Below the pieces are notes generated by a model. It was given only the letters and a program-made list of their open reading frames with translations. It did no database searches and was not told the DNA's origin. The position numbers and the translations under genes were made by a program. A DNA stretch of 64,000 nucleotides from Achromobacter aloeverae (GTDB taxonomy: Bacteria > Pseudomonadota > Gammaproteobacteria > Burkholderiales > Burkholderiaceae_B): the NCBI RefSeq assembly GCF_004121055.1, contig NZ_PYAL01000003.1, forward strand, positions 124,001 to 188,000, in the 5' to 3' direction. Of the stretch, positions 58,430 to 64,000 are shown in pieces. The first letter of the stretch is position 1. Each line of letters starts with the position of its first letter.

Positions 58430-59500
58430 ATGGTCACCGACCGCGCCTTTCTTCTCCTCGACGACATCCAGGTCCGCTACGGCGATGCGATCGCGGTGGA
58501 TCGCATCGACCTGGCGATCAACGCCGGCGAATTCGTCGCCCTGTTGGGCCCCAGCGGCTGCGGCAAGACCACCTTGCTGCGGGTGATCGCCGGCTTCATC
58601 CGCGCCAATGGCGGCGCCGTCATGCTGGATGGGGTGGACATTTCTACGCTCAGCCCTGAAGACCGGCGCATCGGCATGGTGTTCCAGAACTACGCGCTGT
58701 TCCCGCACATGACCGTCGCGGAGAACATCGCCTACGGCCTGCGCTCGCATCGTGCCCCGAAGGCCCTCATCGCATCCAAGGTGCAGGAGATGCTGGAGGT
58801 GGTGCGCATGGCCGGTTTCGACAAACGGCTCCCGCGTGCATTGTCCGGGGGCCAGCAGCAACGTGTGGCCCTGGCCCGGGCCCTGGCCATCTCCCCGCGC
58901 CTGCTGTTGCTGGACGAGCCGCTGGGCGCGTTGGACAAGAACCTGCGCGAGGAAATGCAGGCCGAGCTTTTGCGTATCCAGCGTGAACTGGGCATTACCA
59001 CCATCATGGTCACGCACGACCAGGAAGAGGCCATGAGCATGGCGGACCGCATCGCCATCCTCAATCGCGGCCAGGTCGTCCAGTTCGGCACCGCCACCGA
59101 AATCTACGACGCACCCAGCACGGCGTTCGTCAGCGGCTTCGTCGGCAACTCGACATTCCTGGATGGGCTGCTGGGGCGGGGCGACGGCGATCAGTGGACG
59201 CTGCGCACGTCCGGCGGGGTGGAGCTGCGCTTCCTGTCCGCCGGCCCTTGCAGGCGCGCGGGGGCCGCCCGCATCGCGCTGCGTCCGGAACAGATGGAGC
59301 TATGCGATGACGGCGTCGCCGCCGTCGTGCGCTACGCCAGGCCCATGGGCCCCAGCACGCGCGTGGGCGTCAGCCTGGAGGACGGCACCGAACTGCAGTT
59401 GTCCGCGCCGCGCGATCACGGCGCGGACAGCCTGCCGGCGGGCGCCCGCGTGCGCGTGCGCATCAAACCGCAAGCACATTGCCCGGTATTCCTGCCATGA
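58430..59500 (+). CDS. ABC transporter ATP-binding protein (PotA-like)
   Basis: The 356-aa importer ATPase has Walker A GPSGCGKTT, the Q-loop FQNYALFPHMTV, the signature LSGGQQQRVALARA, Walker B LLLLDEPLGALD, and a switch MVTHDQEEA. A C-terminal TOBE domain begins near 270 (RIALRPEQMELCDDG). AAGGA precedes the Met at 58430. It overlaps the first permease gene by 4 nt (ATGA) and forms one importer with both permeases and the divergent binding protein. Confidence 0.95.
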   Translation: MVTDRAFLLLDDIQVRYGDAIAVDRIDLAINAGEFVALLGPSGCGKTTLLRVIAGFIRANGGAVMLDGVDISTLSPEDRRIGMVFQNYALFPHMTVAENIAYGLRSHRAPKALIASKVQEMLEVVRMAGFDKRLPRALSGGQQQRVALARALAISPRLLLLDEPLGALDKNLREEMQAELLRIQRELGITTIMVTHDQEEAMSMADRIAILNRGQVVQFGTATEIYDAPSTAFVSGFVGNSTFLDGLLGRGDGDQWTLRTSGGVELRFLSAGPCRRAGAARIALRPEQMELCDDGVAAVVRYARPMGPSTRVGVSLEDGTELQLSAPRDHGADSLPAGARVRVRIKPQAHCPVFLP

Positions 59501-60375
59501 CGAGCGCTGCCATGTCCATGCCGTCCCACGCGGCCAGGCGCGTTCGCCCGGATACGGGCGTCATGCTGGCCTTGCCCCTGCTTCTGTACTTCGTTGTCTT
59601 CGTGCTGGCGCCGCAGGTAGTGCTGCTGGTGATGAGCGTGCGCGGCCAGGACGGCGTGCTGACAGCGGCGAACTTCATGCGCGCATTGTCCGATCCCATG
59701 ACCTATGGCGTGTTGTTCGGCACGCTGCGGCTGGGCGCCTATGCCACGGCGGCGACGGTCCTGACGGGATTCCCCTACGCCCTCGCCATGGCAATGGCAG
59801 GGCCCCGCCTGCGTTCGGGCATGCTGCTGCTCGTCATCCTGCCGCTGCTGGTCAGCGCCGTCGTACGCACCTTCGGATGGCTGGTGACCCTGGGCAACCA
59901 AGGGCCGGTCAATGCGCTGCTTCTGTCGCTGGGCGTGATCGATCATCCGATACGGATCCTGTTTACCGAGTACGCGGTGGTGATCGGCCTGACCCAGATA
60001 GAGCTGCCCATGATGGTGCTCGCGCTGTACACCGTGCTATCGCGCGTCGATCCCAGCCTGATGCTGGCTTCGCGGTCCCTGGGCGCTGGCCACTGGCGCA
60101 CCTTCCTGCGCGTCCTGCTGCCGCTCAGCGTACCCGGACTGATCGGCGGTTCGGCATTGGTGTTCGCCTCGGCCGTGGGCGCCTTCGTCTCCCAGACCAT
60201 CCTGGGGGGAGGTGGCTTGTTGTATATGCCCATGTATATCTACCAGCAGTCCATTCTGTCCCAGGATTGGGGATACGCGGCGGCGCTGGCCGTCATCCTG
60301 ATGGTCACGGTAAGCGCCATCATCTTCGCTGGCACGGTGCTCGCGCGGCGGTCGCAAGGATACATCCATGGCTGA
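59497..60375 (+). CDS. ABC transporter permease 1 (PotB-like)
   Basis: The 292-aa protein has six transmembrane helices (first at about 25-48, ALPLLLYFVVFVLAPQVVLLV). The EAA loop that contacts the ATPase reads ASRSLGAGHWRTFLRVLLPLSVPGLIGG. It is of the spermidine/putrescine-type permease family. The start at 59497 overlaps the ATPase stop (ATGA), and its own end overlaps the second permease by 8 nt. The N-terminal 20 residues are cytoplasmic and basic. Confidence 0.93.
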   Translation: MTSAAMSMPSHAARRVRPDTGVMLALPLLLYFVVFVLAPQVVLLVMSVRGQDGVLTAANFMRALSDPMTYGVLFGTLRLGAYATAATVLTGFPYALAMAMAGPRLRSGMLLLVILPLLVSAVVRTFGWLVTLGNQGPVNALLLSLGVIDHPIRILFTEYAVVIGLTQIELPMMVLALYTVLSRVDPSLMLASRSLGAGHWRTFLRVLLPLSVPGLIGGSALVFASAVGAFVSQTILGGGGLLYMPMYIYQQSILSQDWGYAAALAVILMVTVSAIIFAGTVLARRSQGYIHG

Positions 60376-61201
60376 AATCACCAACGGGATGCGCCTGCGT
60401 CGCCGCATCGACGCAGGCACCTGGCGGCTGACCTTCGGCGCCACGGTGGCGCTGGCCCTGCTGTTGCTGCTGGTGCCGACCTTCATTGCGCTGGCCGCAT
60501 CGTTCAATGGGGGAGAATCGCTGCGCTTCCCGCCGCGCGACCTGTCATTGCGCTGGTACCAGGCCCTGTGGAACGAATCCGACGATATCTGGACCGCGTT
60601 CGGGATCAGCTTGCGGGTGTCGTCCCTGGCCACGCTGGGCGCCACGCTGCTGGCGACGCCGGCCGCGCTTTACCTCGCGCGCCAGCAGACGGCGCGGGCG
60701 CGCGCCTTGGAAACGCTGTTCCAGTCGCCGATGATGCTGCCCGGGATCAGCCTGGGGCTGGCGATGCTGGTGTGGCTGCAGATGATAGGCGTGCCGCTCT
60801 CCTACTGGAGCCTGGTGATCGGCCATATGGCAATCGCCACCCCATACATCGTCCGCACCGCGCTGATAGGCTTCGGGCAGATCGATCCCAGCCTGCTGGA
60901 AGCCTCGCGCAGCCTAGGAGCCGGCGGCCTGCGGACGTTCGTGCGAGTCACGCTGCCGCTGGCCTTGCCCGCGGTGCTGGCGGGCGGGTTCATCGCCTTC
61001 ATGTTCTCGTTCGACAATGTGCCGATATCGCTGTTCCTGTCCGACGCGCGCAGCGAGGTATTGCCCATCCGCTTGTGGAACCTGATAGAGAACCTGCTGG
61101 ACGTGCGCGCCGCCGCTGTCGCCGGCGCCCTGATCGTCTTCACCATAGTCTTCGCCCTAGTGATGGAACGGGTGCTTGGAGTGTCACGCTATGTCCGTTG
61201 A
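60368..61201 (+). CDS. ABC transporter permease 2 (PotC-like)
   Basis: The 277-aa partner permease also has six helices, with the EAA loop ASRSLGAGGLRTFVRVTLPLALP and a periplasmic stretch NGGESLRFPPRDLSLRWYQALW, typical of PotC. It heterodimerises with the preceding permease. Its 3' end overlaps the amidohydrolase gene by 11 nt, so transport and hydrolysis genes are translated together, which supports a shared substrate. Confidence 0.93.
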   Translation: MAEITNGMRLRRRIDAGTWRLTFGATVALALLLLLVPTFIALAASFNGGESLRFPPRDLSLRWYQALWNESDDIWTAFGISLRVSSLATLGATLLATPAALYLARQQTARARALETLFQSPMMLPGISLGLAMLVWLQMIGVPLSYWSLVIGHMAIATPYIVRTALIGFGQIDPSLLEASRSLGAGGLRTFVRVTLPLALPAVLAGGFIAFMFSFDNVPISLFLSDARSEVLPIRLWNLIENLLDVRAAAVAGALIVFTIVFALVMERVLGVSRYVR

Positions 61202-62489
61202 ATCCGCCGATCCGCTACATGCGGACCTGGAAGCAGAAACCGCGCTCGCCGCGCAATTGTTCGATGCCTTGCGCGCCGGCTCGCGCAGCAGCCTCGGCGT
61301 GACGCGAGCCTCGTACGGCGAGGGAGAGCAGATGGCGCATGACCTGATGCGTGCGCTGGGCCGGCGCCTTGAGCTGGAGGAGCGCATCGACGCCGCCGGC
61401 AATCTTTACCTTACCCTGCCGGGCGCGGACCGCGGCCTGCCTGCCATCATGACCGGATCGCACCTCGACTCCGTGCCGGACGGCGGTAATTACGATGGCG
61501 CGGCGGGCGTGGTCGCCGGCATGGCCATGCTGGCGCGATGGCGCCGCGCGGGGCGCCGTCCCCGGCGTGACCTTACGGTGATGGGAGTGCGCGCCGAGGA
61601 GTTGTCGTGGTTTCCCGCGCCGTATATCGGTAGCCGGGCGGCCTGGGGCCTGCTCGATGCCGAGGCCCTGGACACGTGCGTGCGGCCCGACACCGGCCGC
61701 ACGCTGGCGCGGCATATGGCCGAGGCCGGCTTCGACCCCGACAGCGTTCGCCGTGGCGTGCCGCAGCTATGCGCCGCCGATATCGAATGCTTCCTCGAAC
61801 TGCACATCGAACAGGGGCCCTTGCTGGTGCAAGAGCGGATTCCCGTGGGCGTGGTGACAGGCATCCGCGGCAATCTTCGCTACAAGAATTGCCATGTGCG
61901 GGGACAATACGGTCATGCGGGCGCCGAGCCGCGCCGGTCCAGGCGCGACGCGGTGCTGGCGGCCGCCGAATTCCTTGGCCGGCTGGAAGCGATGTGGCTG
62001 GACCATGAATCGCGCGGCCTGGACCTGGTCTGCACCGTGGGGCAGTGCTACACGGACGCCAAGGTGCACACGATGACCAAGATCCCCGGCGAGTTGTGGT
62101 TCACCATGGACATCCGCAGCCAGGACAACGACCTGCTGATGCAAGTGGATCGGGCCCTGCGTGAAATTGCGCGCGACATCGGCGACCGGCGCGGCGTGCA
62201 AATCGACCTGGGCGCGTATACCAATGCGCTTCCCGGCCCGATCGCGCCCGCGCACCGCGAGCGCCTGGCCCGGCTCGCGCGCGAGTGCGGCATTGCGCAT
62301 GTGCAAATGGCCAGCGGCGCGGGCCACGATTCGGCGGTCTTCGGCATCAGCGGGGTGCCGACGGCCATGATATTCGTGCGTAACGAAAATGGCAGTCATA
62401 ATCCGGACGAGGCCATGGATATCGCGGACTTCGCGCAAGGCCTGAAGCTGCTGGTCGCGGCCGTGGAGGATATCGATGCAAGTCACTGA
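61191..62489 (+). CDS. M20 family amidase/carbamoylase (allantoate amidohydrolase or N-carbamoylase type)
   Basis: The 432-aa zinc hydrolase of the hydantoinase/carbamoylase subgroup opens N-carbamoyl or ureido groups. Metal and catalytic motifs are present: GSHLDSVPDGGNYDGAAG (His, Asp), RAEELSWF (Glu pair), LELHIEQGPLL (His), GQYGHAGAEPRRSRRDA (substrate and dimer), and SGAGHDSAVF with NGSHNPDE near the end. In a PuuE-containing locus it could hydrolyse allantoate or a related carbamoyl amino acid. The Met at 61191 overlaps the permease stop. Confidence 0.92.
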   Translation: MSVESADPLHADLEAETALAAQLFDALRAGSRSSLGVTRASYGEGEQMAHDLMRALGRRLELEERIDAAGNLYLTLPGADRGLPAIMTGSHLDSVPDGGNYDGAAGVVAGMAMLARWRRAGRRPRRDLTVMGVRAEELSWFPAPYIGSRAAWGLLDAEALDTCVRPDTGRTLARHMAEAGFDPDSVRRGVPQLCAADIECFLELHIEQGPLLVQERIPVGVVTGIRGNLRYKNCHVRGQYGHAGAEPRRSRRDAVLAAAEFLGRLEAMWLDHESRGLDLVCTVGQCYTDAKVHTMTKIPGELWFTMDIRSQDNDLLMQVDRALREIARDIGDRRGVQIDLGAYTNALPGPIAPAHRERLARLARECGIAHVQMASGAGHDSAVFGISGVPTAMIFVRNENGSHNPDEAMDIADFAQGLKLLVAAVEDIDASH

Positions 62490-63240
62490 AGGCCCCAAAT
62501 CCGGGGCCGGCGACACCGACGAGGCTGTCTACAACCTGATCCGGCGGGCTATTTTTTCCGGCTTGTTGCGTCCAGGGCTGAAGTTGCAGGAGCCCGCCAT
62601 TGCGCGCTTGCTCAACGTCAGCCGCGAACGCGTGCGCAAGGCCTTGCAACGCCTGACCCACGAGAAGTGGCTGGACGCCGTGCCCAATCGCGGCACGTTC
62701 ATTCCGGTGCCCACCGTCGAGGAGCTGCATGCCATCTACGATGCACGCAAGATCCTGGAACTGGGCGTCACGCGCCAGGTTGCCACGCGCAGCCGCATGC
62801 TGGCGGTGGACCGCCTGGCCGCGCATGTCGCGCGAGAGCAGGAGGCCGCCCGGCGCGACGATCGCAGCCTGGCGTTCAGGCTCTCGGCCGAATTCCATTT
62901 CCTGCTGGTCGAACTGACAGGCAATGCCTACCTGGTCGACATGCATCGCGGGTTGATGCAGCGATCGTCGCTGCACTTTTCGCTGTTCGCGCCGGCCGCG
63001 CTGCATGAGTGCACTTCGCACAATTGCGCGGGACCGCATGAGCACGCGCGCATCATGCAGGCCATCGTCGACGGCAATGCCGCGCGCGCCGAGAAATTGA
63101 TGATTCGTCATCTGGATGAACTGGAGACCCTGCTGGCGCTGCGCCGCCAGAAATTCGACTTCCTCGAGATCGACGAGGCGTTCGCGCGCCTGATGCAACA
63201 GGACCGTGAGCGCGACGCACAGCTACTCGCCGGCGCCTAG
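62476..63240 (+). CDS. GntR/FCD family transcriptional regulator
   Basis: The 254-aa regulator has a winged helix-turn-helix (AVYNLIRRAIFSGLLRPGLKL, then LNVSRERVRKALQRL) and a C-terminal FCD all-helical ligand domain (residues 90-225). The His and Asp sites expected to hold metal and ligand are visible in the EFHFLLVEL and HEHARIMQAI helices. It overlaps the amidohydrolase gene by 14 nt, so it is part of the operon it probably controls. The TGCA-centred array at 58256-58303 is its likely operator. Confidence 0.92.
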   Translation: MQVTEGPKSGAGDTDEAVYNLIRRAIFSGLLRPGLKLQEPAIARLLNVSRERVRKALQRLTHEKWLDAVPNRGTFIPVPTVEELHAIYDARKILELGVTRQVATRSRMLAVDRLAAHVAREQEAARRDDRSLAFRLSAEFHFLLVELTGNAYLVDMHRGLMQRSSLHFSLFAPAALHECTSHNCAGPHEHARIMQAIVDGNAARAEKLMIRHLDELETLLALRRQKFDFLEIDEAFARLMQQDRERDAQLLAGA

Positions 63241-63287
63241 CAGGGGCCGGTTTCGTTCCTCTCCCCACCTCCTTGCCCATCAATGCC

Positions 63288-63758
63288 ATGACCCTGTCCA
63301 TCGCCGAACGCATGCGTGAACTCGCCATCGAATTACCGGACCTGCCCAAGCCTGGTGGCAGCTATGTGCCCTTCCGCCGCCATGGCGACCTCGTGTACCT
63401 TGCGGGACAGACCAGCTCGCGCGACGGCAAGGCGGTCTACAGCGGTCCCCTTCAGGGGCCGGATGACATCGAACGCGGTTATGCCGCCGCGCGCTTGTGC
63501 GCGGTGAACTTGCTGGCCGCCCTGGCGCAGGCGTGCGAAGGCAACCTGGATCGCGTCGATGGGTGCCTGAAGGTCAATGGCTACGTGCTGGCGGCTCCCG
63601 GCTTCGACGCCGTGCCGGCCGTGGTCAACGGGGCCTCGGACCTGTTGGTCGAGCTTTTCGGAGACGCGGGGCGACATGCGCGAACGGCGGTGGGCGTGGC
63701 GGTGCTTCCGCGCAACACAACGGTCGAGGTCGAGGCGATCTTCACGCTGAAGCGTTGA
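63288..63758 (+). CDS. RidA/YjgF family protein
   Basis: The 156-aa protein belongs to the RidA superfamily, which hydrolyses reactive imine/enamine intermediates or catalyses related deaminations. Visible motifs are GDLVYLAGQTS at the N-terminus, CEGNLDRVDGCLKVNGYVLA, and the C-terminal HARTAVGVAVLPRNTTVEVEAI with the Arg that contacts carboxylate in RidA. The Met at 63288 follows a TTG start option 15 nt upstream. It starts 47 nt after the GntR stop on the same strand. Its stop lies in an 8-bp tandem repeat. Confidence 0.9.
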   Translation: MTLSIAERMRELAIELPDLPKPGGSYVPFRRHGDLVYLAGQTSSRDGKAVYSGPLQGPDDIERGYAAARLCAVNLLAALAQACEGNLDRVDGCLKVNGYVLAAPGFDAVPAVVNGASDLLVELFGDAGRHARTAVGVAVLPRNTTVEVEAIFTLKR

Positions 63759-63798
63759 AGCGTTGGAGCGTTGGAGCATTGGAGCGCTAAAGCGTTGG
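63751..63798. repeat. six tandem 8-bp repeats at the ridA stop
   Basis: Six contiguous 8-bp units with consensus AGCGTTGG cover 63751-63798 (units 2, 3 and 6 exact; units 1, 4 and 5 differ at 1, 1 and 3 positions). Unit 1 contains the last codon and stop of the RidA gene. Confidence 0.85.
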
Positions 63799-63848
63799 GC
63801 GCCGGAGTGGGCGCGGAGGCCGGGTCGGCCCATCTGGTACGGCGGGCG

Positions 63849-64000
63849 TCATGCCGACCGATCGCCAAACTTTCTCACGCTTATGGCGCTTCCGCGCCGT
63901 GGGCGGCGCGGAGCCGGGACCAGTTCGGAGAGAAATTCGATGAACGCGCGCACCTTCGCGGCATGCCAGCGCTGCTTGGACGTCGCCAGGTAGAAGGGCC
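63849..64000 (-). CDS. LysR-family regulator, C-terminal fragment (cut by window edge)
   Basis: Forty-nine residues and a stop are visible on the minus strand, frame ending at 63849. The segment PFYLATSKQRWHAAKVRAFI followed by EFLSEL matches the C-terminus of LysR effector domains (typically LYLAYSRQRHLSPRVRAFI-like). The last 25 residues are Arg/Pro-rich. The N-terminus lies beyond the right edge, so the target cannot be judged; it converges on the ureide locus. Confidence 0.6.
   Translation of the reverse strand, partial: PFYLATSKQRWHAAKVRAFIEFLSELVPAPRRPRRGSAISVRKFGDRSA

Overview
The window is GC-rich, gene-dense DNA from a betaproteobacterium of the Bordetella/Achromobacter group (Alcaligenaceae). 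The evidence is the gene content and order: a his operon behind an ABC exporter and a BolA gene, a beta-type mla locus with mlaA inside it, rpoH under a CIRCE operator, a complete aa3 oxidase locus, a PhaM gene, and a Bug-type solute receptor beside a CaiB CoA-transferase. The genus call is inference; no rRNA or other species marker is present. No CRISPR array, rRNA, tRNA or intact insertion sequence was found.

Region 1 (1-12.4 kb, all minus strand): hisG-D-C-B-H-A (hisA runs off the left edge), preceded by ibaG, a two-gene ABC-2 exporter, the phospholipid-transport genes mlaF-E-D-A-C, and a split chromate transporter. Two genes often found in this neighbourhood, murA and mlaB, are absent. 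Region 2 (12.4-19.8 kb): glutamate synthase gltB-gltD, then a RAYT-like gene that has lost its HUH histidines and tyrosine, with an inverted pair of REP-like motifs between it and gltB. Region 3 (20-27.9 kb): fghA, an unknown membrane protein, rpoH (sigma-E-like promoter abutting a perfect CIRCE, structured 3' UTR ending in a strong terminator), a divergent pair of cpdA (cAMP phosphodiesterase) and a CPA1 antiporter with a cNMP-like domain, and a Nudix hydrolase.

Region 4 (27.9-37.2 kb): cytochrome c oxidase subunits ctaC, ctaD and ctaE with assembly genes (small assembly protein, DUF2970, DUF2909, SURF1, an SCO-like membrane protein, ctaA, ctaB, sco). ctaG/cox11 is not at its usual place. 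Region 5 (37.4-47.5 kb): a glycine-zipper protein, phaM, and an envelope-sugar block (glmU, DHA2 exporter, ugd, GT4 glycosyltransferase, Lrp-type regulator, glmS). Region 6 (47.5-50.1 kb): an AT-richer segment with a GFA-family gene and a hipBA toxin-antitoxin pair, probably acquired.

Region 7 (50.1-54.3 kb): a LysR regulator divergent from a citrate-synthase-fold lyase, a class III CoA-transferase and a Bug receptor; together they look like uptake, CoA activation and cleavage of an organic acid, but the lyase lacks the expected catalytic Asp. Region 8 (54.4-63.8 kb): a divergent ureide-type catabolic locus. One arm carries a PuuE-type allantoinase, an Asp/Glu-racemase family protein with one of its two cysteines replaced, a Tat-exported solute-binding protein and a second PuuE-like deacetylase. 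The other arm carries the ABC ATPase, two permeases, an M20 amidohydrolase, a GntR/FCD regulator and RidA. Between the arms, three TGCA-centred motifs lie exactly 21 bp apart, a likely GntR operator. This locus is the best candidate for an undescribed pathway. The right edge cuts a LysR-type gene.
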